64,000 nt of DNA from Lepas anatifera (lineage: Eukaryota; Arthropoda; Thecostraca; Lepadidae). Location: contig JAOTON010000392.1 in the NCBI GenBank assembly GCA_034440635.1, forward strand, positions 44,978 through 108,977, written 5' to 3'. Shown piece by piece: positions 1 to 10,904 of the stretch. The notes under the pieces are model-generated. The model ran no database searches and was not told the DNA's origin. It saw only the letters and a list, made by a program, of their open reading frames with translations. Within the stretch, counting starts at the first letter, position 1. Each line of letters begins with the position of its first letter. A program made the translations under genes and the position numbers.

Positions 1-377
1 GCATACCGTTTTTAGACCCCCTTATATAGGTTGACACCAGTGGAAAGTACTCGACAGAACTCTACATCAAACCTTACCATTCGGGCATTTTCATGCACTA
101 TACATGGGCCCTGCCATTGTCGACAAAGAAAGCCGCAATACGAAGCGAATTCCGACGAACCATCAAGCTACCATCCAACAAGAACGCTCAAACCAACTCT
201 ATCAAGAAAATACAAGATCAACTACAAAGAAACGGATACCCAAAGAAGCTCACGGAACGACTAATTCAAGAATTGAATTACGACCGACAACGACTGGCCA
301 ACGGTCAACGACACCAGCGACGTAGTAACTCAGCAGATGGATATTTAGTGCTCCCCTATATAGTTGAACCTCTTTGA
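1..377 (+). pseudogene. Penelope-like reverse transcriptase, C-terminal fragment
   Basis: This is a decayed end of a Penelope-like element reverse transcriptase, cut by the window edge. Reading codons from base 3 gives IPFLDPLI, a stop at 27-29, then VDTSGKYSTELYIKPYHSG and an uninterrupted frame to 377. The order LPFLD-like motif, T-x-LYxKP, a basic helix with RRTIKLPSN, NGYPKK, and finally YLVLPYI matches the palm/thumb and linker of Penelope-like reverse transcriptases. The GIY-YIG nuclease that should follow LPYI is not seen. The first ATG in the frame (93) is internal to the domain, so it is not a true start. Two other overlapping open frames are shadows. The family assignment rests on recalled motif order; the stop and the truncation are directly visible. 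Confidence 0.65.
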
Positions 378-820
378 GCAAAATTAAACTCCCTAGTTAA
401 GAAATAAAAACTCTACATTAGTAAAGCTTGGCAATGTAAGAACACCGTAAAAGGAACCTCTTACGATCTTAGATATCTCAGCGCCCCAGTGCCCTACAAG
501 TACAAAAACTTGGAATGCCTGTAAATCCGGTTAGAAGGGGTACTGCACCACCCTCGAAATAGTGTACCTAGCCACCTGTAACTTGTGCAATGAGAAGAAG
601 TGCTGTAAATATGCGGGGAAACCAAGCGAACGGTTCGACTGAGAGTCAACGAGCATAGATGTGATGCTCTTTTGACGTGATGCCCAATTGGTTTTTTGAG
701 AGTTTCTGGTTAAGTTTTGGAATATGATTAACTGCCTTTTTAGTTGAATCTGGTATTCTATTTAATAATTACGTGATATTCATTTAAATTCCATCTCTAC
801 CGACGCGTTTCAGTTATAAT
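378..820. other. Non-coding stretch, no feature recognised
   Basis: No sustained reading frame, repeat or RNA signature was recognised between the Penelope-like fragment and the first TTAA element. Confidence 0.5.
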
Positions 821-1846
821 CTAACCTTCGCTCCACCGGGGGCCATCGATGCCTCCTTAGGATTTTTCGGGATAATAGAAAAAACAACGAGACGCAGCAT
901 CGCAGTTCAGGGCTCTACTTGTCACCCCATCATTTGCCCACCATCTCTGAAATTTTTTACCCAAAGTCACCCAAGGTCAGGTCACCAGGCGAGATCAACC
1001 AAGGTCACCTCACTTCGAATTTTGAGCTCTATAAGAACTACATTTCTTAGTCGATTGATTTGGAACTTCCAACACTTCATGACCCTACCAGGGTCTAAAA
1101 GGTGCTTATCCGGGATTTTTTATTTAGAGATCTGAGGTCAGGGCACCAGGCGACTTCTCCAATTGAAAAAGTATGGGGAAAAGCTGTCTTATGATCTAAA
1201 ATTCCCAAAAACGATTGCAAATGTTTAGATTGCTCAGAAAAGCGTTCTTGGACACCCCTTCACGGATCCCAGGGGCCATATTTGCCAATTAACCTCTCCG
1301 AGATCATCCAAGGTCACCAGATGTCAAAAACAGTATTTTGAAAACTTGACCTAATCAAGCTATAGTGCTGAATCAAACATCCTCGTCTATGTCTCGTCCC
1401 GGGCTTTCATTTGGTATACGGCAAGGTCACTTTCTGACCTTTCGTGACCTCAGGTCATATTAGGTCACAAGTTGAGCTCAGGTGGTCAAACCACTGGCAA
1501 GAGGGCATTACGTTTCACATAGCGGAAAAAGGTCTGGAATTTTCCTATCAAATGTAGTTTACCAGATCTCAAGAACTTTAATGGCATAAGAGTTATGCTC
1601 AGTTTTCTTAAACATTGCATATTTTAGTGAAAATAGTCTATCGTGACCTAACTTGACCTCTGTAGGTAAAAAATTGACCTGAGCGCTTAATCATATGAAT
1701 TAGTTTCTTACTAAATTCACGCGAGCTGTCCAATGCACTTTGCAGTTTTGCGCTAACCTCCATATTTTCCGAGTTAGGGGAGATTTGCATCGATGCCTCC
1801 CGGTGGGGCGAAGGTGGCACCGGACCCCCGGTGGAGTGCGGGTTAG
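821..1846 (-). mobile_element. TTAA element, family B copy 1 (decayed ends)
   Basis: This is a non-autonomous DNA transposon-like repeat of about 1.03 kb. Its left end carries CTCCACCGGGGGCCATCGAT and its right end CCCCCGGTGGAGTGCGGGTTAG. It is the inverted counterpart of the copies at 43419-44446 and 59111-60137. Both terminal TTAA sites have mutated (CTAA at the left, TTAG at the right). The interior is crowded with TGACC/GGTCA words. No transposase frame was seen. Confidence 0.7.
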
Positions 1847-2290
1847 ACAATCTTTATCAAGCTTACAAAAGTTGAGCTGGGTGCCGCAGTTGCTAATCTT
1901 TAAGTTTATCTAAAAATGACTATTTCGTACATTTTTCCGCGGTATACTATTTAAGAATAGGTACTTTTAGTTTCGCGAACACATTTCAGGTATAAAAAAC
2001 ACATTTACACTGAAAAAACAACAACTCGAGCGTATAATTTCAATCTGTCTAGTCCTAAGGGTACCCTGTTTTTAAGCATTTTTCTAGAATTGTATTACAT
2101 ATATTCGGACAACTAGCTTACTTTTATAATTAAAAGTGTAGCATTACAAGCGTGCGGTAATTTAATCTCTGGGTTATTTTAGCACGGGGCAGTTCCATTC
2201 GTGCTGAAAATGCAAAGTGGTAAATTTATCAGTGCAGAGTATTTCTAAGTTCTCGGAAGGCCTGCTGGAGATAGGGTGCCATAAACCGCA
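1847..2290. other. AT-rich non-coding stretch
   Basis: No gene seen. A word TGCAGAGTATTTCT at 2233 recurs at 2625, on the far side of the next element. Confidence 0.4.
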
Positions 2291-2622
2291 GTGTTGTGGG
2301 AATGACCTAGGACCCTAAAAAGATGATGCAGATGACAGTAAAAGCGCTAAAAGACTGGTAGGCTAAAACGCCAAAGTCCAGAAACTAAAACGTCTAAACC
2401 CTAAAAAGTCCAAAAAAGGCTACGTCCAGGTAAAGGTAAGAAAAAAAGAAGCATGGGATGAGGTAAAAGCAACGTTTCGGTCTTAGACCGTCGTCAGGCG
2501 AGAGGTGAAAGGTGGAGGTGGCTAAAGGCCTGAGGTAAACAATTTCCAAATACCGAGTGACTGGAGGTCTATGGTAAACTTTTGGTCGAAGCAAAACATG
2601 TTGGCACATGTTCCCACAACAC
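2291..2622 (-). mobile_element. Small element with GTGTTGTGGGAA inverted ends
   Basis: GTGTTGTGGGAA at 2291-2302 is exactly inverted as TTCCCACAACAC at 2611-2622. The word TGCAGAGTATTTCT lies outside both ends (2233 and 2625). The interior is purine-rich on the + strand and holds the hammerhead-like core at 2471-2499. This could be a small non-autonomous retroelement, or a foldback insertion unrelated to the ribozyme-like core. Confidence 0.45.
2471..2499 (-). ncRNA. Hammerhead-ribozyme-like core
   Basis: On the - strand the segment reads CUGACGA, then a CGGUC/GACCG stem closed by UAA, then AAACGUU. This resembles the CUGANGA / stem II / GAAA core of the minimal hammerhead ribozymes known from Penelope-like elements. 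Stem II can be drawn in two registers, and one costs the G expected before AAA. A cleavage triplet was not placed, so activity is uncertain. Confidence 0.35.
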
Positions 2623-2645
2623 TCTGCAGAGTATTTCTATGAAGT

Positions 2646-5400
2646 TCACAAACTGCCTTAAGCATAGTTGTATTCTCCTGTGGTGAAACAATTACGCCAA
2701 TAGATAAAACGAGATATTTGCTAATTTAACAACGCTCAATGAATGTTTTCATTCTTTTGAGCTTCATTTGAGTGTGTTTCTATGATAGAAGAAGGTATCT
2801 TTGATACAGTTAACATGTGGGTGGAATCGCGCCATTCTGCTTTCGCTATAGTTCTGTGCTTGGACCACCGCATTGCAGTTCTGCATTCCACAAAGGGTTG
2901 GGGGTTATGACGCTTGGAGGTTATCTAGTCACGGAGAAGAAACAAAGACTAAACCATTCTAGCTAAGTGCAAAAAATAGCAAAGAGCTGTTGAAGTTGTC
3001 TCAATGGGCCTGATATGAATATTTTATATACCTACCTATCTTTATCCGGCACCCAGGGCATCGTCAAGGCTTTTCTACAGGAGGCCCGGATCCACAATGG
3101 TGAGGTAGTGATAAAAAACTATATTTTCACTTGAATTAAGCATAAAAAATAACATTCCTAGCACAGATATCGAATGTACCCGTTTACAAACAGAAGAGGG
3201 ATTTCAACCTCCCACCCCCACCCGGATGGGGGTGCAAAACGTAGCGATGCTTTTGTTGGCCACTCTCGGGATATAGATGAGTCATTCCAGGACAAATCGT
3301 CCAGGTAGGCACAAAAAAATTCAGCATGACCCACTTCTCAGATTTCCACCAAACTTTAACCCAAGGATCTCTATACAAAAGAACAATTTGGGTCCATTTT
3401 TAGGTCCACAGGTCAACGAGGTCGCTAGATAGAGGCCATGAAAGTTTCGGGGCTAACACAAACATTGAAGCAGGAATAATTTTCTATCTTAAAAGTGGCT
3501 GATCTAAATTAATTTGAATGGATATCGCTGGATACAAGATACAACAGTTCATATAAAAATAAAGCTTTGACATCAGGTCAGGTTTTGACCTCGTGACCTT
3601 GTGACCCCTTCTTTAAATTTATAATTAAAAACATATTCTCATTTTTCACTGGGTGATCCTCAGGGCAGGGCATCTTTTAAAGGAAAAGTCAGTGGGGGGG
3701 GGCATTTCTTGTGCTGGCCATTATGGTGTCTTCAGGGGAGCAAGACCCAATTTGAGGGGGTTTAATAAAGCTTAGACGCGATAGTGTTAAATGTTTCTCA
3801 ATTTTTGTGCTATTCCGTGTCTAGAGATTATAGATGCTGCCCAGGGCTGACAGTTTTTTTCAACAGAAAAGGTCAAACCGAGTTAGACAAAGGGCCAAAG
3901 AGGGGCAAAATATCATTTTCACCAAAATAGCAAATAAACACAAAATGATTTTATCCACATAACTAGAACATTTGTTTGGGATCATCAATCTCCCGTCACC
4001 CACTTTTTCAACAACAATTTCATGATCTTAGTCAAAATGGGAGTAAACCGGAAATTTGTATAACCAGCCGCTGCGGAAGGCAACGAGAAGCCCAAATTCT
4101 AATAGTTGTTGATACTAACGTGGAAAGTTTGCTGTCAGCATCAGGTTAAAGTTTGCCTGGCCCCCTCACTTTTTTGCCGGTGGCGACGCTTATGTATGCT
4201 ACCACCACAGTAATAAATAAAAAGGCTAAGCACTTCATACCGCCACACGAACAACCAGTCTTATGCACTTTGACTACACCGTGTCCTGTGTAATCCACGA
4301 ACGAGCTCTCAGCGCTGACAAGTGCCTGCTTGTGAAATGAGAGCATCATGCAATGTCACGGTACTGGCTGGGATGTGGGCTTCCGGTCGGATAGAGCAGG
4401 ATGTTTGATTGGTTGTTGGCCAGCGTTCTTCTCCAGCGTTGTGACTAGTTGATACTGAGGCTGTTTTGCCGGGATTTCCCGTAACTAAGCGCTTTGTTTC
4501 GTCTTCGCACGATGGAGTAGACAGCCACGGGTGGAAATTGTATAACACAATTGTTGTGCATTGCCAATTTTGGACCAGAAATAAAACAAAGTAATAATTA
4601 TCCGGGTGTGTTCTGTCTTATTTTCGTTAGGTGAGTCTGCGTTTGGTCAATTTTAAGTCATCTGTCTATTTCACTGGGGGGCCAATTTCTGGGCACTGGG
4701 GGAGCATTTCGGCCGACTAGGGGGCAAATGCCCCCCAGTTAACATGTTAAAAAATGGCCTGCCTCAGGGTATAAGCTAACCAATAGTGTGCAACCTTTGT
4801 GTAAATCAGATTTAGTAACAGGTCACAGAGGTCATCACCTAGGGAAAGTTATCGTTTTTGACCATGAGCGGTTCTCCGGTCACCTCGGAAAAATAGGTGG
4901 GGGCTGGCCTGCGAGACCCCCTCCAGTGCACGTGTCAAAAAAGTTGTGAAGCGCTTTAAAGAGGTGATCTGCGGTGATGAGTGGTGATGATGCAGTGGTA
5001 AGCGCATATGAAACAGGAAAAGTTTGGAAATGTAAAACAGGGACGCCGTAGGCAAAAACCATAAACCTAGCGATGTTTGTGTGAAGAGGAACTAAATTAT
5101 TGTAGCGATTGAAGGTCGATTTGAATATTTTTCAAGATTATAAGGCATATTAGAAGTATTTAGATGATAAGAAGTGATTATGAAAACAAGTGATTTAAAC
5201 TCTTCGTTGCAGAGCGTATACCTATTAATCAGCATAATCAGAATAAACTGACCTCATTCGCTCGATGAGAATAAGCTGGGTCGTTTTTTTTTAATTGGGG
5301 TCTATTCGGGAGCAATGGAATATTGAGCGCGAGTTCATTTTGCACCTTGCAAATATTTTTCTACGCCAGTAATTTCACATTACAATATATTTATACTCCC
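2646..5400. other. Repeat-derived non-coding region
   Basis: No host gene was recognised. Several interspersed fragments are visible. The word CATTCCAGGACAAA[T/C]CGTCCAGG occurs near 3285 and again near 41043. TGACC words cluster near 3570-3600. A G-rich patch lies at about 4675-4735. The block at about 4060-4200 recurs near 46080-46220. Confidence 0.4.
4060..4200 (+). repeat. Interspersed repeat shared with 46080-46215
   Basis: ATAACCAGCC, CTGCGGAAGGCA, CAGCATCAGGTT and CCGGTGGCGACGCTT occur in the same order and similar spacing here and at 46080-46215, with many substitutions between. This is a diverged dispersed copy of an unnamed repeat. No coding frame is shared. Confidence 0.55.
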
Positions 5401-5429
5401 TCACTTCCAGTTTAGGGGAAGTCCGTGCA

Positions 5430-6225
5430 AGAGTACGCACTTAACTTTCTGAAGGCTTCCACCTTTTTCCTGTATGTCTAACAGCTTAAATTTGTATATG
5501 GTTGTTTAGCCTGAAGAATTGTCTATGTATAGTCCATGTTTCAACTCGATAGCTCTGAAAGAAACTCGCCACGAGCCCATCAAAAATAAAAGTCACGTGC
5601 GTACTCTTGCCGGAGTGGGTCGGTAAGAGTACGCAAAAGAGGGGGCTGGAGTACGCATTAATGCCCCGCTGTGCTTTAGGTGCATAGGCCATGGCGCGAT
5701 TTTTTTGGTCGCAAAACTAAGCGATTGTATGATTTTATATCGTTCTGAATATACAAGAGCTATGTTGCAACGTTTGGTTTTCCAGAAATGAATTACGAAC
5801 TCTGTCCCGAGCAAAATTTAAAATTGTCCTATCTCTTAAGCATGCGCACTCTTGCACAGCGGTCTACTGCGTACTCTTGCCGGACATGCTCCCTTGGGAA
5901 GAAAGTCTTCATAAACATGTTGGCAGGCGTTTTAGCGTCAGCTCGGTCCTACAGCTCAGCTTTCTTACTGATGACAGACCGTAATAGAATACTTTCGATA
6001 ATAGAACCATGGTCTGCAAGTTTACCTAGTTAAGAAATATTACATCAAGGGTGTCCAGAACCTTATTTTGCTCTGTACTCCCGCGGAAAGAACAGGAACA
6101 CTTTGAATTTTTTGTGCAGCCTAGGCACTGACCTTGCTTGTTTATACCCGGGTATCCACTATCTCAGTGGTTGCTAAGGAACCAAAACAGCTGCTGCGTA
6201 CTCTTATATCATGCGTACTCTTACC
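5430..6225. repeat. Cluster of dispersed GCGTACTCTT words
   Basis: The word [T/C]GCGTACTCTT, often followed by GCCGG, occurs on both strands at about 5428, 5598, 5624, 5649 (partial), 5844 (one change), 5869, 6194 and 6213. The spacing is irregular, so this is not a simple tandem array. It may be a decayed palindromic repeat or a cluster of protein-binding sites. No gene was recognised in the interval. Confidence 0.5.
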
Positions 6226-6838
6226 CGCCCTTACCCTACATTGTTCCGGTTAAGCTGAAAATCTTTTAACTCCAGTGGTATAATAATGGTCCCTCAAGAC
6301 ACATTCATTTTTGCATTAAACAGGTGTAAAACGGGTTGTGGAATAATGCCGGAAAGAGGAGTTTGGTACCGTACCTATAAAGAGGTTTAGTACCGTAGAA
6401 AGAATCCTAAAAATGGTTTACTTTAACTTTTTCGTAGTTGATATTTTCACAACCCACGGGTTGGGGTCGTATTGTTCCTGGTTCATGACATTTTACGCTG
6501 CTCAATCTAAAAATATCGGGTGTAGAATACTCATGGAAATAAGAGTGGATTTTGGCACCGTAGAAAAATCCTATTTTTGACATACTTTTTCAGTGTAGCA
6601 ATAAACACATATTCTCTTACACCCAGAGTGCCAGGGAAATGTTAGTGTATTTCTGGATGTTTAGTGGCGGCTTTTATCTGTTGATGTGAAGTGCTTCTTT
6701 TATGAAAAGTCGGTAGTGGTTTGTGCTTGCGTCGTTGATGCTGGTGTTTTCTTTTAAGAGTTTGTGTGGAGGTTTTGACTTGTGTTTGGGTAACCAGTGT
6801 TCTGCTGGGCCAGTTTATTTTTGGATGTGCATGGTAAG
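6226..6838. other. Non-coding stretch, no feature recognised
   Basis: No gene or RNA was recognised between the word cluster and the 3' tail of the LINE. Confidence 0.4.
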
Positions 6839-6840
6839 GC

Positions 6841-6868
6841 GTGATGATGATGATGATGATGATGATGT
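6841..6868 (-). repeat. (ATC)n microsatellite, 3' tail of the LINE
   Basis: About nine GAT/ATC repeats directly follow the LINE's 3' end on its own strand, as expected for LINEs that end in a short simple repeat instead of poly(A). Confidence 0.7.
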
Positions 6869-6906
6869 TTCCGGCACTCGGCAGCTGCCATATGGGAGGC
6901 GCCTCG

Positions 6907-7464
6907 TCAGAGGCGTCCCAGCCGCCGGATGAAGGCCGCCAGCCGAGGCGGATCGCCCAGCGCCTCTTGAATTGTCGGGTCGTCCCGACCAAAGACATTC
7001 TGACGGAGAAGAGCTCGCGCTGGGCATTCTGTTAAAAGGTGCTGCATTGTTTCCTCGTCCTCCCCGCACTCCGGGCACGTGCCATTTGGTGCCAGTCCCA
7101 TCCGGTGCTGGTAACTGCGGAGGAGAAGAGAGTGGCCCGTCCGCAGCCTGGCCACTTCGGTGGATTCTAGGCGGGAGAGGCCATGTTTGTCCCCTAGGAC
7201 CACTCTCTTGGTGCCGTTTTCCTCCGCATATCGGGTGGTGCTGACACTTTCAGTCCACAAGCTGTGCGCATGGCGCCTTATGCAGCTGTTCGCGGAGTTA
7301 AAATCAATCTGGGTGGAACCCTGGTCCAGTGTGGCAGCGGCACGCGCCACTTCGTCGGCGAGCTCGTTTCCCGGTAGGCCAGCGTGGCCCGGGACCCATT
7401 GAAGGGTTAGGTGGATGCCCATGCTGGCCAGGGTCGAGAGTTGGTGCCAAACCGAGCCTACCAA
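6907..7464 (-). pseudogene. LINE ORF, RNase H C-terminus and zinc-knuckle tail
   Basis: The frame carries LQWVPGHAGLPGNELADEVA, the C-terminal RNase H motif with its conserved His and Asp. It ends with CPECGEDEETMQHLLTECP, a C-x2-C...H...C motif seen at the C-terminus of many LINEs. There is no ATG at the start; it is simply the third frame of the broken polyprotein. Confidence 0.8.
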
Positions 7465-7519
7465 GGCATCGGATTAAGCGTGCGGGCCCTCCGCCAGGCG
7501 GGTTAGGGCGGACTGCGAA

Positions 7520-9331
7520 TCAGTGCAGACTCGCACTTCTCTCGGTCGACACTCGGCTGCGATCGTCAACAGATGGCGCAGGGCCGCATCCAGGGCAGCT
7601 AGTTCTGCCCGGAAACTGGACGTGTAGCGGCCGGCAGGGGACTCTGATCCGCTTCACGGAGTTGTTTTCCCTGAGTACCACTGCGCCTCCACCGCCATGC
7701 TCAGTGCCACTTGTCGCGGATCCATCCGTGAAGATTGAGATATCCGCTGGCGGGAGCGCAGCCAGAGTCCTTTCCGCCGCCGCGAGTCGTGCTTCTGGAG
7801 GGTCCGTCTTCTTCGTCTGGACGACTAGTTTTGTCCGAATGTCGATATTCGGGGATGGAGTCTCCCATGGCGCGACCTGCGGTGTAACCTGCAGAGGCTC
7901 CGCGGAAAAAGCGGCTGGGCCTGCCTCTGCGGAAACTGCCAGGCCGGTCTCGGCCCATCCGCGGTCATGCTGTAGCCTCAGGCTGGGTCTCTCCGCAAGC
8001 AAGAGCGGTTGTAGCGGGTCGCCCGGAAGGTCGCGGACGTGCCGCTGCACCGCGATGGCCGCGAGCTGCTTTCGTCGTATGCTGAGAGGCATGACGTCCG
8101 CCTCTCGCTCTAGAGCGGCCGTCGGCGTCGACCTCAGGCAGCCAGTTATCGTCCTGCAGGCCTGTCGCTGTACGACCTCGAGGCGTTCTAGGTTAGAGCT
8201 CGCCACCCCAGGCATCCAGCCACCGGCCGCGTAGTCTGCACAGGATCTGATGAACGCGAGGTACACCAGCCTGAGGTCGGACGCCGCGGCGCCCCAGGAC
8301 TTGCCACTAAGCGCCCGTAGCGCCCCACTCCTCTTCTTCATTTTGCACCTCAGGTTCTCGATATGGTGGCGGAAGGTCAGCGTCCGGTCGTACGTGACCC
8401 CTAGGAATGTCGGGGTCGCTTCGTGGCTTAGTCGAGCGGCGCCGAGGGTCAGGTTGCACTCTCGTCTGGCCTCTGCTTGGTCGAGCGAGAAGAGGGTGCC
8501 AACTGTCTTCTCTTGGCTGATGGTTAATTTCCACTCTTCCGCCCAGGCCGTAAGGCAATCCAGAGCTCTTTGGACTCGTGGCTCTGCCGCAGCGACGGTC
8601 TGGTCAGTGGCCCAGATTCCCAGATTATCGGCGAACAGCGAGGTCTGGACGCCAGGTGGTAGGTGCTCGATGAGGTCATTGATGTAAGAAATGAATAAGG
8701 TGGGAGAGCAAACGGCCCCCTGCGGCGTGCCCTCACGGATGCATCTGAAGCGTCCGCACTTCCCGTTATATGTGACACAGGCCTGGCGGTCGGTCAGAAA
8801 GGATCGGACCCAGGCCAGGTAGCAGCGCGGGAGGCCCATCTTAGCGAGCTTGTAGATGATTCCCGTGCGCCAGGCCTTGTCGAAGGCGCGCGAGAAGTCC
8901 ACCAGGACCATAACGGTTCTCTCTCGCTTCTGGAAACCATCGGCCACGGCCTGGGTCACCTTTAAAACTTGATCCTCAGTGGACCGACCCTTCCTGAAAC
9001 CGGTCTGCACTGGGGAGAGGAGGCCTCTTGACTCTAGCAGATGGGAGAGCCGGGTTTGTACTAGTCGTTCTGCTAGTTTAGATGTGCAGCTTAAGAGGCT
9101 TATTGGTCTGTAGGAGCCTCCTTTTCCTTTTGGCTTGCCTTTCTTGGGTACCGGTATAATCATCGCTTTCTTCCAGGCCAAAGGCAGCTCTCCCCTCGTC
9201 CAGGTCAGATTTATCAGATTTTTAGTCAAGCAGTCTGGTGCGGCCATGGTCAGAGAGATGGGTGAGCATTTCGTTTGAGATGCAGTCCAGCCCTGGGGCG
9301 CACTTTCCCGGCAGGCGCTTGAAGGCGTCAT
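7520..9331 (-). pseudogene. LINE ORF, reverse transcriptase and start of RNase H
   Basis: This frame holds most of the reverse transcriptase: IIPVPKKGK, SYRPISLLS, TGFRKGRSTEDQ, VDFSRAFD (catalytic Asp145 of this frame), GTPQGAVCSP and SLFADNLGIW at about residues 231-240. The usual [Y/F]ADD has become FADN at 8624-8635, so the second metal-binding Asp is lost. RNase H begins at FTDGS (about residues 534-538). Shortly afterwards, near 7625, the frame slips. A segment with CTDSQSAL then continues in another frame to a stop near 7475. Confidence 0.85.
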
Positions 9332-10496
9332 TCAGTTCCTGTTTAGTGAACAGGCCGCAGCATCCCGTCCGCTCCCCCTGGTACTGTCTGCATGCCACTC
9401 TGAGGTGGTTGGTGACGGCGTGCTTGTATTTGCGGTCCCTTTTCACCCTCGGTGGTAGGTGGCTGACTTTGGCGTACTCTTTGATGAAGGCGTTCGCTTT
9501 CTTGGTGTCAGCGGTAATGGTTTTCGCGCCAATCTGAAGGGCCTCATCTTGTCTGCCGCCGCTTTCCCGGCCGTCGATAGTTCGGATGGTCCTCCAAACT
9601 TTCTGGGGGTCAGAACGTAGACTGAGATCGCCCGCAAAGCCTCGCCAGGACTCTCGTCGTGCGCGCAGAATTAGAGAGGATGTTTCCCTCGACGCGTGGG
9701 TCCAGGCCGGCACTTGCTCTGGGTCGGCTCTGGCGAGGGCACGGAGGCGATTCCGTTTGCGGACTGCCTCGTCCACTTCTGGTGTCCACCAAGGCTTAGG
9801 GGACTTCCGGCTGCCTCTGGGGATGGTCTCAGCGGCAGCATCAGTTAGAATACGGGTGAAATCCCGGGCGGCCACTGTAACGGAAACCTCTTCCGTCCAT
9901 GGCTGCAGGGTGGCCAGTCTCTCGTCGACTATGTTGGCATACTGTCTCCAGTCCGCTTTCTGGTAACTGTACCGGGTCCTCGGACGAGGTCTCGCACTCG
10001 ATTTCCCTGTTTTGATCTCGATGATGATTGGTTGGTGGTCGGACGATAGTTCTGGCTTGGTCTCCCACCGCACCCGACCCACCCACCTTGAGTGGTGTAG
10101 TGAGACGTCCGGCGCCGATTGGGAGAAGGGTGGCGCTCTGCTCTGACGGGTGGGCTCCCCGCTGTTTGCCGGGACGAAGCTGTGAGCGGCACACCAGTCG
10201 TCGATCGTCCTGCCTATGTCATCTTCGGGTACCTGGAGGTCCCAGAGGGGACTGTGTCCATTTGCGTTGGCGAGTATGAATGTATTTGCAGTGTGGGGCC
10301 AGTAGTCCGGATCGAAATTTTGGACACGGTCGTCTCCAGCACCTCTCCTAATAGGAGGAACGTACACATTGACTATTGTGATTCGTGCTCCCATGCAGGT
10401 TTCGACGGCGACAGCGTCGGTCGTCGGGTCGTTGGGGGCAACACTGGGCCGCTCCAGGCATCTGTACGGGATGCCTTCGCGGATTAAGGTCGCCAC
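9222..10496 (-). pseudogene. LINE ORF, endonuclease C-terminus and linker
   Basis: This continues the N-terminal frame (the 495-base offset between the two ORF ends is a multiple of three). It contains VNVYVPP, the segment ILANANGHSPLWDL where the family normally has GDFNAH, and SSDHQPIIIEI with the conserved Ser-Asp-His. The Asp of the DFN motif is replaced by Asn, which should impair nicking. The linker that follows, with WWTPEVDEAVRKRN, is typical of RNase H-bearing LINEs. It ends with PGLDCISNEML, the start of the reverse transcriptase, where a frameshift moves the RT into the next frame. Confidence 0.8.
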
Positions 10497-10562
10497 TCCT
10501 CCGCCCGTATCAGAGTTTGCACGTCTACCTCTCGTTCGGTCTTGTCTGACGACGTGATAGCC

Positions 10563-10904
10563 CTACACTTGGAATTTGTCATTCGACCTCAACTTCGTTT
10601 CTTGCAGACAGACGAGATCCGGTTTGTTGACGTGTAGAAATCGTTCTAGTTCCACCTTTTTAGATTGAACACCATCGGCGTTCCACTGGAGAATCTTCAG
10701 GTGTTCGCACCTAGCTGGCCGCATTTGACGGGGTCGCGGCTGCGGCCGTGGCCCATCAGGTGCACGGGATCCTGTAGGGCCCGGATTTTGTTCCACGTCT
10801 CCGGCTCGTTGGAGGACTAGGGCAAGGTAGGCCGGGTTACCTCGGTCCTGCAAAAATATAACATGATTTTTAATATGATCTTTATCGGCTGGGATGGCCG
10901 CCAT
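10563..10904 (-). pseudogene. LINE ORF, N-terminal part: 2A-like peptide and start of endonuclease
   Basis: The first ATG in the frame is at 10904 (MAAIPADKDH); the frame stays open upstream to about 10991 without a visible ATG. About 35 residues later comes GDVEQNPGP, then a proline/arginine-rich linker, then the beginning of an exonuclease-endonuclease-phosphatase domain: LKILQWNADG with the catalytic Asn region, and LVCLQETKL with the catalytic Glu. The frame ends at a TAG near 10563, just before a segment that continues the same domain in the same frame, so the stop is a point mutation. Confidence 0.8.
10776..10802 (-). other. 2A-like ribosome-skipping motif
   Basis: The nine codons read G-D-V-E-Q-N-P-G-P, which matches the D-[V/I]-E-x-N-P-G-P consensus of 2A peptides. 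In that family the ribosome skips the last Gly-Pro bond, which would free the short leader from the endonuclease/RT polyprotein. N-terminal 2A-like motifs upstream of the endonuclease are known in some non-LTR retrotransposons of trypanosomes and marine invertebrates. Function here is inferred. Confidence 0.85.

Noticed and set aside
7329..8234. 301-residue + strand open frame
   Set aside because: It is antisense to the RNase H/RT region of the LINE, GC-rich, with no domain; a shadow frame.
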